The notes under the pieces were generated by a model. That model did no database searches. It had not been told where the DNA came from and was given only the letters and a program-made list of their open reading frames with translations. 10,879 nt of DNA from RGIG250 sp045616885 (GTDB lineage Bacteria; Bacillota; Negativicutes; Selenomonadales; Selenomonadaceae): the NCBI GenBank assembly GCA_045616885.1, contig JAZLHS010000102.1, forward strand, positions 1 through 10,879. The letters run 5' to 3'. Below are positions 1-5,650 of the stretch, piece after piece (the stretch's first letter is position 1; every line of letters starts with the position of its first letter). The translations under genes were made by a program, and so were the position numbers.

Positions 1-840
1 GGTATACAGGAGGAGGGCGGTACCCTGAAAACCATCGAAAAGGCTGTCCGTGCAGCCCGGGAGCTGGCGGCACAGGCCGGTATGCAGCAGAAGGAGCTGT
101 TTGATATCTCCGAGCTGTATCTGGGTATAGAGTGCGGCGGCTCCGATGCCACCTCCGGCATCGGCTCCAATCCGGCTGTAGGCGAGCTTTCCGACCTTCT
201 CGTTGACATGGGTGCCACCACCGTAATGAGCGAGTCCATCGAATGGATAGGCGGCGAGCATGTACTAGCCAAGAGAGCCGCTACCCCGAAGATACACAAC
301 CAGATTATAGAAGTCTGCAAGAAATACGAAGAGCATCTCTCCGCTGCCGGGCAGGACTGCCGAGCCGGTCAGCCAACACCGGGAAATAAAGCCGGCGGAT
401 TGTCCACCCTTGATGAGAAGTCACTTGGCTGCATCCGCAAGGGCGGTACCCGTCCCATAGTGGAAGTGCTGGAACAGGCTGTTCCTCCTTCAAAGCACGG
501 CGCCGTCGTAATGGACACTGCCGGCTACGACATTTCCTCGGTTACCTCTATGGTTGCATCCGGCTGCAATGCGGTAATTTTCACTACCGGCCGAGGCACC
601 TGCACCGGCAACGCCATTGCTCCGGTGCTGAAGGTCACCGCCAACGGCCGCACCTATCAACGGATGGAGGACAACATGGATGTTGACCTGAGCCCCATCA
701 TCCGAGGCGAAAAGACATATCAGGAGATGGGCAAAGAAATGCTAAAGGATATCGAGGATATCTGCAACGGCAAACTCACTAAGGCAGAGGCCTATGGTTT
801 CTCCGATATCGCTGTCGACCATGTCTGCCGTTTCGTGTAA
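1..840 (+). CDS. UxaA/GarD-family sugar-acid dehydratase, C-terminal part (5' truncated by window)
   Basis: The reading frame is open from base 1, so only the last 279 residues are present and the true start lies outside the window. Family members eliminate water from hexonates or hexarates (altronate for UxaA, galactarate for GarD). The related SuyB cleaves sulfolactate. The visible part matches the C-terminal catalytic domain: an ECGGSDATSGI segment with a conserved Cys, then SLGCIRKGGTRPI, then MDTAGYDISSVT, then FTTGRGTCTGNAIAPVLKVT, and finally the RMEDNMDVD segment, in the usual family order. The protein ends at a TAA followed within 20 bp by a strong terminator. It is the only + strand gene here and converges on the neighbouring efflux gene. 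The substrate cannot be decided without the N-terminal half and the genes to the left. Family assignment is firm; altronate dehydratase is only the default guess. Confidence 0.88.
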   Translation, partial: GIQEEGGTLKTIEKAVRAARELAAQAGMQQKELFDISELYLGIECGGSDATSGIGSNPAVGELSDLLVDMGATTVMSESIEWIGGEHVLAKRAATPKIHNQIIEVCKKYEEHLSAAGQDCRAGQPTPGNKAGGLSTLDEKSLGCIRKGGTRPIVEVLEQAVPPSKHGAVVMDTAGYDISSVTSMVASGCNAVIFTTGRGTCTGNAIAPVLKVTANGRTYQRMEDNMDVDLSPIIRGEKTYQEMGKEMLKDIEDICNGKLTKAEAYGFSDIAVDHVCRFV

Positions 841-858
841 CTTCATTAATTTAAACTA

Positions 859-916
859 AAAAGAGGGGCCTGTGAAAAAATGAGCATTCATTTTTTTCAC
901 AGACCCCTCTTTTTTA
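859..916. terminator. Bidirectional intrinsic terminator between convergent genes
   Basis: A long inverted repeat pairs 863-883 with 888-909 around a GCAT loop, with one bulged T and one C/A mismatch; the mismatch is a G-U wobble in the minus-strand transcript. The stem has a G/C-rich base (GAGGGG/CCCCTC) and an A/T-rich upper part. A run of T follows at 910-915 for + strand transcripts, and a run of A at 858-862 gives the U-tract for minus-strand transcripts. It therefore ends both the dehydratase gene and the efflux gene, whose stop codon at 914-916 touches the right arm. Confidence 0.92.
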
Positions 917-1822
917 TTCTGCTGATGAAAGACTGTTTCCTATCATGCCAAGGACGATAACAGCGATGCCCAGAAAGCCGCCCATCGTCGGCATCGGATC
1001 CCCCAGAAAGAGAATACCTCCGATGAGGGTGAAAATGACCTCGCCGGACTGAGTTGCTTCTATGACTGCCAGCTGCCTCGGGTCATGTCTCACCATATCC
1101 GTAGCGGCGAAGAACAACACTGTCGCCACCACGCCGGAGAAAAGCGCCACGATAAAGGACTGCACCAGCTGACCTTCCGAAGGCACACCATTAGTCATCA
1201 ATGCGTAGCCGGAAAGCAGCAGCCAAAAAGGCATACTGCAAAGAGTCATGCCGTACACACGACTGATGGAGTCAACCTCCGGCGGGCAAAGAGCCATCAT
1301 CTTCCGATTGCCCAGTGGATAAGAGAAGGCTGCAAGGATGATAAGACCGAGAGCCGTCATCATCTCTCCAGCCGTCACCGCAGACTCCTCAGAAAGATGT
1401 GTCGTCTGCAGCAGGGCGATACCAGCCAAAATAACCACTGACCACAAAAGGCCTTTGACGGGAATTCTTTTGCCAAACAGCGGCGTACAGATAATGCCGC
1501 AGACGATTGTAATCTGCCAAGTAGCCGAGATAAACCATGACTCACCGTAGACCGACGACATAGTCAGTGGAGCGTAGAACAGACCAAAGCCTACCGTACT
1601 CCAAAGCAGCCATCGTACGGGGGCTCGCCGTATGGCGTCGTGAACCGCCGAGATATTTCCCCGCTGCATGACCATTCCCAGCATTATCGGCAAGGTGAAT
1701 ATATAGCGCAGGCAAGCACTCCACAGCCAATAGCCGCCTGATATGTTCATGCTGCGATTGAAAACAAATGTAAAGGCAAAAAAGAGAGAACCGAGAATAC
1801 CGTAAACCAGCGCACGCTTCAT
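914..1822 (-). CDS. Multidrug-resistance efflux transporter family protein (DMT superfamily)
   Basis: This 302-residue protein is mostly hydrophobic, with about ten predicted membrane segments in two halves, the usual shape and length for 10-TM drug/metabolite transporters. The N terminus (YGILGSLFFAFTFVFNRSMN) and the ATQSGEVIFTLIGGILFLGDP segment near the C terminus match the EmrE/EamA-like 'multidrug resistance efflux transporter' group of Bacillota. Such proteins sit in the cytoplasmic membrane and export or exchange small molecules; the substrate is unknown here, and the word multidrug comes from the family name only. The ATG at 1822 is preceded by TAAGGAAG as ribosome-binding site. It starts 16 bp after the flavodoxin-like gene stops, so it is probably the last gene of a three-gene operon, ending in the shared terminator at 859-916. 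Confidence 0.85.
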   Translation of the reverse strand: MKRALVYGILGSLFFAFTFVFNRSMNISGGYWLWSACLRYIFTLPIMLGMVMQRGNISAVHDAIRRAPVRWLLWSTVGFGLFYAPLTMSSVYGESWFISATWQITIVCGIICTPLFGKRIPVKGLLWSVVILAGIALLQTTHLSEESAVTAGEMMTALGLIILAAFSYPLGNRKMMALCPPEVDSISRVYGMTLCSMPFWLLLSGYALMTNGVPSEGQLVQSFIVALFSGVVATVLFFAATDMVRHDPRQLAVIEATQSGEVIFTLIGGILFLGDPMPTMGGFLGIAVIVLGMIGNSLSSAE

Positions 1823-1838
1823 TAAAAATTATACTTCC

Positions 1839-2486
1839 TTACAGAGCCGCAAGCTTGCGGCCAATTTCTTTCGCTTTTTCCAAATCCTTCGGCCAGCGAT
1901 TAGCCCGGGAATCCTTCTTCTTCTCCACATCAAACATTCCGGACTCGAATTTGTCATAGTCAGGATATTGCCATGTATCACAAGCGTAGAGGATTTCCGG
2001 CTGACGACCGAGGATTACCTTCGTGAATTTCTGGAAGGGCCACAGCATCGACTCAATGTGGAAGTGCTCCATGCCCTGCTCATCAAGGTTCATGGTGTAG
2101 AGGAATGCCGAGGGCAATTCCTTTGGGAACACGGTGGGCGTTTCAAAATTGTAAATGTAATTGGAGAAGTACAGACGCTCAAGGAAAGCGGCCATGAGAG
2201 AAGAAATGTTCATGAAGTAAATGGGCGCACCCAATACGAGGGCGTCACATTCCTTTATCTCCTCAAGAATCGGAGAAATGTCATCCTTTACCGCACAGTG
2301 ACCATGGGGGACAGCCTTGTTCTTGCAGTAGAAGCAGCTGACACAGCCGGAAAACTTCAAATCCGCCAGCTGATAGAGCTTCGTCTCTGCCCCGGCCTCC
2401 TCACAGCCGTCGAGACAAGCCCGGATAATGTCGTAGGTGTTGTTATGACGGCGGGGACTTCCGTTGATGGCGATAATTTTCTTCAT
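1839..2486 (-). CDS. Flavodoxin-fold NAD(P)H-dependent reductase with four-Cys cluster
   Basis: A 215-residue protein of the NADPH-dependent FMN reductase/flavodoxin family. The N terminus reads MKKIIAINGSPRRHNNTYD, the phosphate-binding GSPR loop that follows the first beta strand and holds FMN. Around residue 92 the segment ALVLGAPIYFMNISS is the usual second flavin-contact motif (GxPIY). Residues C48, C51, C54 and C64 form a C-x2-C-x2-C-x9-C cluster, reminiscent of the iron-sulfur flavoproteins (Isf) that carry a compact 4Fe-4S motif. Whether a cluster is bound here is inference. Such enzymes transfer electrons from NAD(P)H or ferredoxin to quinones, nitro compounds or other acceptors in the cytoplasm. 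The ATG has a strong GGAGGGA site. It lies 24 bp after the thioesterase gene and 16 bp before the efflux gene, consistent with one transcript. The physiological substrate is unknown. Confidence 0.86.
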   Translation of the reverse strand: MKKIIAINGSPRRHNNTYDIIRACLDGCEEAGAETKLYQLADLKFSGCVSCFYCKNKAVPHGHCAVKDDISPILEEIKECDALVLGAPIYFMNISSLMAAFLERLYFSNYIYNFETPTVFPKELPSAFLYTMNLDEQGMEHFHIESMLWPFQKFTKVILGRQPEILYACDTWQYPDYDKFESGMFDVEKKKDSRANRWPKDLEKAKEIGRKLAAL

Positions 2487-2510
2487 GATACTTCCCTCCT
2501 GTATTGAGCT

Positions 2511-2924
2511 TTACGCTCTTTTGCTGTCTGCTTTCTGCTGGAACCGCTCACTCTCCACGATGAAGCGCTCATGAACGCCCTTGCCTATCTCACCGGCCTC
2601 ATCTTCAGCTTTTACATCGAAGGTGAGCTTCTTTCCTTCTACTTTGGTAAGGACGGCCGTGGCCTTTACATTCAGACCGCAGGGAGTGGCTGCAGTATGA
2701 GCAACATTCATGAGAATTCCTACGCTGGTACAGCCCTCAGGCAGATTTTCTTCAGCCAGATTTGCGGCGGCTTCCTCCATGCGAGCTATCATCATGGGGG
2801 TAGCGTAGACATTGAGACTGCCGCTTCCGACGGTCTTAGCAGTGTTTGTATCGTTTACAGTCTCCGAAGCAGTCTTCGTCAGACCTATCGTCAGTTTCTC
2901 GGTAAGATTTGCTGTATCAGCCAT
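2511..2924 (-). CDS. Hotdog-fold acyl-CoA thioesterase, FlK (fluoroacetyl-CoA thioesterase)-like
   Basis: A 137-residue protein that matches the thioesterase family typified by Streptomyces FlK. The motif order is VYATPMMIARMEEAAA, then TSVGILMNVAHTAATPCG, then GKGVHERFIV at the C terminus, typical of a single hotdog domain that acts as a dimer. The FlK catalytic residues Thr42, Glu50 and His76 fall at exactly the same numbers here (T42, E50, H76). Members hydrolyse short acyl-CoA thioesters; fluoroacetyl-CoA is the substrate of FlK itself, but most bacterial homologues are of unknown specificity and should not be called fluoroacetate-resistance genes. The ATG at 2924 has a clear TTGGAGG site seven bases upstream. 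The gene is first in a unit with its own promoter (2958-2985), followed by the flavodoxin-like and efflux genes. Confidence 0.85.
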   Translation of the reverse strand: MADTANLTEKLTIGLTKTASETVNDTNTAKTVGSGSLNVYATPMMIARMEEAAANLAEENLPEGCTSVGILMNVAHTAATPCGLNVKATAVLTKVEGKKLTFDVKAEDEAGEIGKGVHERFIVESERFQQKADSKRA

Positions 2925-2957
2925 GAGTTTACCTCCAAAAATATTATAGACGAATTC

Positions 2958-2985
2958 ATTATATCAAATTCGCCCCACCGGTCAA
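2958..2985 (-). promoter_or_regulatory. Sigma-70-type promoter of the thioesterase-reductase-efflux unit
   Basis: On the minus strand a TTGACC -35 (2980-2985) and a perfect TATAAT -10 (2958-2963) are separated by 16 bp. They sit directly downstream of the panD terminator and 34 bp upstream of the thioesterase ATG, the expected place for a new transcription unit. No operator-like dyad is obvious. Confidence 0.8.
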
Positions 2986-3015
2986 TGTATACACATAGAA
3001 AAAGGCTGCTGCAAG

Positions 3016-3057
3016 TCACCCCTCCGCCCTTCGGGCACCTCCCCTAGAGGGGAGGCT
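3016..3057 (-). repeat. Palindromic repeat element, full copy (copy 1)
   Basis: The core at 3038-3055 is an 8-bp inverted repeat CCTCCCCT/AGGGGAGG with a 2-nt centre. It is followed on the minus strand by a small GCCC..GGGC hairpin (3026-3036) and GGAGGGGTG. The arrangement resembles the small REP-like intergenic elements that recur in many Bacillota genomes. It encodes nothing and lies inside the terminator loop. Confidence 0.75.
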
Positions 3058-3070
3058 AAAAAATGTGCGG

Positions 3071-3098
3071 CACCTCCCTATAGGGGAGGCTATAGGTG
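3071..3098 (-). repeat. Palindromic repeat element, short copy (copy 2)
   Basis: The core 3073-3089 (CCTCCCTATAGGGGAGG) repeats the palindrome of copy 1 in the same orientation but lacks one C in one arm and the GCCC/GGGC side hairpin. Copies 1 and 2 are about 17 bp apart and both lie within the loop of the panD terminator. Confidence 0.7.
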
Positions 3099-3118
3099 TA
3101 CATTTGCAACAGCCTCAG

Positions 3119-3154
3119 CTTGTTCTACTTGTTCTGCTTGTTCTGCGTATTCTG
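3119..3154 (-). repeat. Four tandem 9-bp units directly after panD
   Basis: Four consecutive 9-bp units occupy 3119-3127, 3128-3136, 3137-3145 and 3146-3154. On the minus strand the first three read AGAACAAG plus one base and the fourth is diverged (AGAATACG). They lie between the panD stop codon (3159-3161, followed by a second stop, TAA) and the terminator stem. In the panD frame they would spell an Ala/Val-Glu-Gln repeat, so they look like coding-type microrepeat sequence that is not now translated. Confidence 0.75.
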
Positions 3155-3158
3155 TTTA

Positions 3159-3542
3159 TCAGCCAATCTCTCGCGGATATTCTACCTGACGAATCTCGTC
3201 AATCTTGTTGCCCTCGCCAACCATGACGACGGTAGGCTTGAACTCATCAGCTTCCTTCTCCTCCATCCAGGCATAGGAAATGATGATGACGGTATCGCCG
3301 GGCTGAACAAGGCGGGCAGCTGCGCCATTGAGGCAGATAATACCGCTGTTGGGCTCGCCAGCAATTACATAGGTCTCCAGACGAGCACCATTGTTGTTGT
3401 CCACAATCTGCACCTTTTCATTGGGGCGAATGTTAGCCGCCTTCATGAGCGTACTGTCGATGGTAATGCTGCCCATGTAGTTCAGGCAGGCCTCGGTAAC
3501 GGTAGCGCGATGGAGCTTGGATTTAAAGATATTTACAAGCAT
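3159..3542 (-). CDS. panD: Aspartate 1-decarboxylase (pro-enzyme)
   Basis: PanD makes beta-alanine from L-aspartate for pantothenate and CoA synthesis in the cytoplasm. The 127-residue length equals that of typical bacterial PanD. The self-cleavage site is intact: YMGSITID places Gly24-Ser25 exactly where the pro-enzyme is cut to give the pyruvoyl group on the alpha chain. Lys9, Arg54 and Tyr58, known active-site residues in the E. coli enzyme, occupy the same numbers here. The ATG at 3542 has a GGAGGAAG site. It follows panC by 38 bp on the same strand, so the two enzymes that make and join beta-alanine are co-expressed. Some diderm bacteria need a PanM/PanZ maturation factor; none is seen here. 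Identification is secure. Confidence 0.97.
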   Translation of the reverse strand: MLVNIFKSKLHRATVTEACLNYMGSITIDSTLMKAANIRPNEKVQIVDNNNGARLETYVIAGEPNSGIICLNGAAARLVQPGDTVIIISYAWMEEKEADEFKPTVVMVGEGNKIDEIRQVEYPREIG

Positions 3543-3580
3543 TTTCTTCCTCCAAATATAAAACCGATGAAATTACGGCA

Positions 3581-4426
3581 TTATCCAATGATAATATTGT
3601 CGATGAGGCGGGTCTTGCCGATGCGGACAGCCATTGCCATGAGAGATTCCTTCTCTACAGTCTCGATAGGCTCAAGCGTTGGGAAATCATAGAGCTCTAC
3701 ATACTCTACATCGGCAGCCGGCTCAGCAGCCAGCTCATCACGGACGATTTTCAGCAGAGCAGCTACATTCTTCTCACCGCCGGCAAAGGCAGCTTCAGCC
3801 TTCCGCAAGCTGCGGGAGAGGCAAAGTGCCTGCTGCTTCTCGGTATCGGAGAGGTAAGCATTGCGGGAAGAACGAGCCAGACCGCTGTCCTCACGATTGA
3901 TGGGAACCATTACGACTTCAACAGGGATGTTCAGGTCATTGACGAAGCGCTTGATGACGCAGACCTGCTGAGCATCCTTCTGACCGAAGTAGGCTCTGTC
4001 AGCCCGGGAAAGATTCATGAGGCGGGTAACGACGGTAGCGACGCCGCGGAAGTGACCGGGGCGGCTGGCACCGCAGAGCTTGCGGGTGAAATCGCCGTCA
4101 ACATTTACATACGTGCAGAAGCCCTGCGGATACATCTCTGCCGGATCCGGATGGAATACGGCATCAACATTCACGCTTTCCAGCTTGGCACAGTCAGCCT
4201 CGAACATTCTGGGGTATTTATCATAGTCTTCATTGGGGCCAAACTGAATGGGATTAACGAAGACAGAAGCGATAACAACATCATTATCGGCTCTGGCTGC
4301 CCGCATGAGGGTCAGATGACCTTCGTGGAGAGCGCCCATAGTGGGAACGAGACCGATGGTCTTGCCGGCCTTTTTCAGTTCAGCAGTGTAAGCAGTGATT
4401 TCAGCGATAGTTGACAGGACTTTCAT
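3581..4426 (-). CDS. panC: Pantothenate synthetase (pantoate--beta-alanine ligase)
   Basis: PanC joins pantoate and beta-alanine using ATP, the last step of pantothenate synthesis. The 281-residue length is normal. The nucleotidylyltransferase signature is present: PTMGALHEGH, with HEGH at residues 34-37, binds ATP. SVFVNPIQFGPNEDYDKYPR contributes to the pantoate pocket and the Rossmann core. FGQKDAQQ and the SGLARSSRNAYLS segment (the KMSKS-like region) follow. I place the start at the ATG at 4426, eight bases after an AAAGGAG site. A TTG six bases further upstream lies only two bases from that site and is a poor candidate. The gene begins 18 bp after the transporter gene ends and is followed by panD. 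No panB or panE is visible in the window. Confidence 0.97.
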   Translation of the reverse strand: MKVLSTIAEITAYTAELKKAGKTIGLVPTMGALHEGHLTLMRAARADNDVVIASVFVNPIQFGPNEDYDKYPRMFEADCAKLESVNVDAVFHPDPAEMYPQGFCTYVNVDGDFTRKLCGASRPGHFRGVATVVTRLMNLSRADRAYFGQKDAQQVCVIKRFVNDLNIPVEVVMVPINREDSGLARSSRNAYLSDTEKQQALCLSRSLRKAEAAFAGGEKNVAALLKIVRDELAAEPAADVEYVELYDFPTLEPIETVEKESLMAMAVRIGKTRLIDNIIIG

Positions 4427-4444
4427 TTCCAAAACTCCTTTTAT

Positions 4445-5392
4445 TTAAGCTTCATTTTCTGCGGCCTCGGCTGCCTTTTCATCCTGACGGACGAAGTAGT
4501 TGGCAACGAGAGATCCGGAAATATTATGCCATACAGAGAAAATTGCACCGGGGATAGCTGCTTCCGGCGTGAAGAACTTTACCGAAAGGGCGGTAGCCAG
4601 ACCGGAATTCTGCATACCGACCTCGATAGCCATAGAACGAGCCTTCGCCGGTTCGAGCTTCAGCAGTTTTGCCATCATGTAGCCTAGCAGGATACCAAAG
4701 CCGTTGTGAAGCACTACAACACCGGCAATCATAAGACCATACTGCATGAGCTTGGCGGCAGACAGGGCTACAACACCGGCAACAATGAGAACAACGGTGA
4801 GCGCGGAGAATGCCGGAAGAATGGTCAGGCACTTCTTTACGATACCGCCGGCAAAGTGGTTCATGAGAAGACCGGCCAGTACCGGCACAAGAACCATCTT
4901 GACGATGGACATCATCATAGCTTCCGGAGAAATGGCAATCCACGCACCTGCCAGCCACCAGGTAATCCACGGAGTAACAAAGGGAGCCAGCAGCGTAGTG
5001 CAGGTAGTCATTGCTACAGAAAGGGCTACATCACCCTTCGCCAAATAAGCGATTACATTGGAAGCGGTACCGCCGGGGCAGGTTCCGACCAGAATAACGC
5101 CGATAGCCAGCTCCGGGGGAATGGCGAAGCACTTTACCAGCACCCATGCCATGAAGGGCATGATGGTAAACTGCAGCAGCGCGCCGGCACCAACTTCCCA
5201 AGGACGCTTTGCCAGAATACGGAAGTCTTCAACCTTCAGTGTCATACCCATGCCGAACATGACAACGCCCAAAAGCATCGGGATGTGAGGTCCAATCCAC
5301 TTGCAGGTACCGGGAGCTGCCGCACCCAGCACACCGGCCGCCAGCACCAGCAGTGCCATATTGCGGGTAATGAGGTTACAAATTGCTTGCAT
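4445..5392 (-). CDS. BASS-family (bile acid:sodium symporter) transporter, probable pantothenate-precursor importer (PanS-like)
   Basis: A 315-residue membrane protein with nine to ten hydrophobic segments, the size of bacterial BASS proteins. Family hallmarks are GTCPGGTASNV (residues 103-113) and AIEVGMQNSGLA (residues 256-267), which in structures of BASS proteins form the two crossing, discontinuous helices around the sodium and substrate sites. The C terminus is a short charged Ala/Glu-rich tail. The family carries diverse organic anions, and Salmonella PanS imports ketopantoate. Here the gene ends 18 bp before panC, with panD next, so I infer a pantothenate-precursor role, not bile-acid transport. 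The ATG at 5392 has an AAGGAGGA site. A roughly 200-nt leader with a terminator hairpin precedes it. Family is secure; substrate is inference from context. Confidence 0.87.
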   Translation of the reverse strand: MQAICNLITRNMALLVLAAGVLGAAAPGTCKWIGPHIPMLLGVVMFGMGMTLKVEDFRILAKRPWEVGAGALLQFTIMPFMAWVLVKCFAIPPELAIGVILVGTCPGGTASNVIAYLAKGDVALSVAMTTCTTLLAPFVTPWITWWLAGAWIAISPEAMMMSIVKMVLVPVLAGLLMNHFAGGIVKKCLTILPAFSALTVVLIVAGVVALSAAKLMQYGLMIAGVVVLHNGFGILLGYMMAKLLKLEPAKARSMAIEVGMQNSGLATALSVKFFTPEAAIPGAIFSVWHNISGSLVANYFVRQDEKAAEAAENEA

Positions 5393-5595
5393 TTTTTCCT
5401 CCTTGGAATAAGCAATTATTTAAATACGGCGGCAAAAGAAAAACGCCTTCCCGCGGGAAGGCGTGTATCGTCTAAACAACGCACCACAAGGCCTTCCTGT
5501 CTCAGTCATTCCATGAGAAGATCTAAGCAGAAAAGTGATACAAGGTATGTCTTAAATGAAAAAGTATAATTCGCTTGGGATATTATCTTTTGCCA
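5393..5595 (-). promoter_or_regulatory. Structured 5' leader of the panS-panC-panD unit (putative attenuator/riboswitch, class not recognised)
   Basis: About 200 nt separate the predicted transcription start from the transporter ATG. On the minus strand, in order of synthesis, I see a 5-bp hairpin (ATAAT/ATTAT, 5560-5590 region), a hairpin TCTCA/TGAGA (5514-5518 with 5500-5504), then GGAAGGC at 5491-5497, then the terminator palindrome at 5443-5464. GGAAGGC can pair with GCCTTCC (5456-5462), which is the 5' arm of the terminator, giving an alternative 7-bp helix that would block termination. This antiterminator/terminator choice is the standard logic of riboswitch or attenuator leaders. I recognise no known class (no T-box, TPP, lysine or SAM consensus). 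The published 'pan' RNA motif, found upstream of pan genes, is a candidate I cannot confirm by eye. Confidence 0.6.
5434..5464 (-). terminator. Intrinsic terminator inside the panS leader (attenuator)
   Basis: A perfect 22-nt palindrome (5443-5464, arms ACGCCTTCC/GGAAGGCGT around CGCG) is followed on the minus strand by TTTTTCTTTT (5434-5443). It lies 42 bp upstream of the transporter ATG and downstream of the predicted promoter, so it can only act as a premature terminator of the pan unit, or as the end of a short RNA. Confidence 0.85.
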
Positions 5596-5600
5596 CGGGT

Positions 5601-5629
5601 AGAATACCACAGTTGTTTTTAAAAATCAA
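5601..5629 (-). promoter_or_regulatory. Putative sigma-70 promoter of the panS-panC-panD unit
   Basis: On the minus strand TTGATT (5624-5629) and TATTCT (5601-5606) are separated by 17 bp. It lies just downstream of the mtaB stop codon and upstream of the structured leader. Both boxes deviate from consensus, so this is a moderate prediction. No convincing terminator is seen between mtaB and this site, so read-through from mtaB is possible. Confidence 0.5.
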
Positions 5630-5650
5630 CAGCAAAGTCATAAATATAAA

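Larger units (their letters stand above)
2998..3115 (-). terminator. Intrinsic terminator of the panS-panC-panD unit with repeats in its loop
   Basis: On the minus strand a 12-bp stem pairs AGGCTGTTGCAA (3104-3115) with TTGCAGCAGCCT (3003-3014), with one G-U pair, followed at once by TTTTT (2999-3003). This is the layout of a rho-independent terminator after panD, except that the loop is 89 nt long. The loop holds two palindromic repeat copies that would fold into their own hairpins, so the helix would be a multi-branched structure. Terminator function is inferred from the stem and T-tract. Confidence 0.65.

Noticed and set aside
3003..3115. CRISPR-like array suggested by the repeated palindromes
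   Set aside because: Only two unequal copies, no regular spacer length and no cas genes; they fit REP-like elements better.
3096..3692. 198-codon + strand frame with a hydrophobic Cys/Phe/Leu-rich start
   Set aside because: The hydrophobic start is just the reverse reading of the 9-bp tandem repeats, and the rest is antisense to panD.
4427..4432. TTG as start of panC, two codons upstream of the ATG
   Set aside because: It lies only two bases from the GGAG of the ribosome-binding site, whereas the ATG at 4426 is at ideal spacing and gives the usual PanC N terminus.
4706..5569. 287-codon open frame on the + strand
   Set aside because: It is antisense to the BASS transporter, with no family resemblance and a low-complexity His/Gln/Gly/Arg-rich composition typical of a shadow frame.
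5611..5640. Inverted repeat GTTG..TTTTTAAAAA..CAAC after mtaB as a terminator
   Set aside because: Almost all A/T, no following T-tract, and it overlaps the proposed -35 box of the pan promoter.
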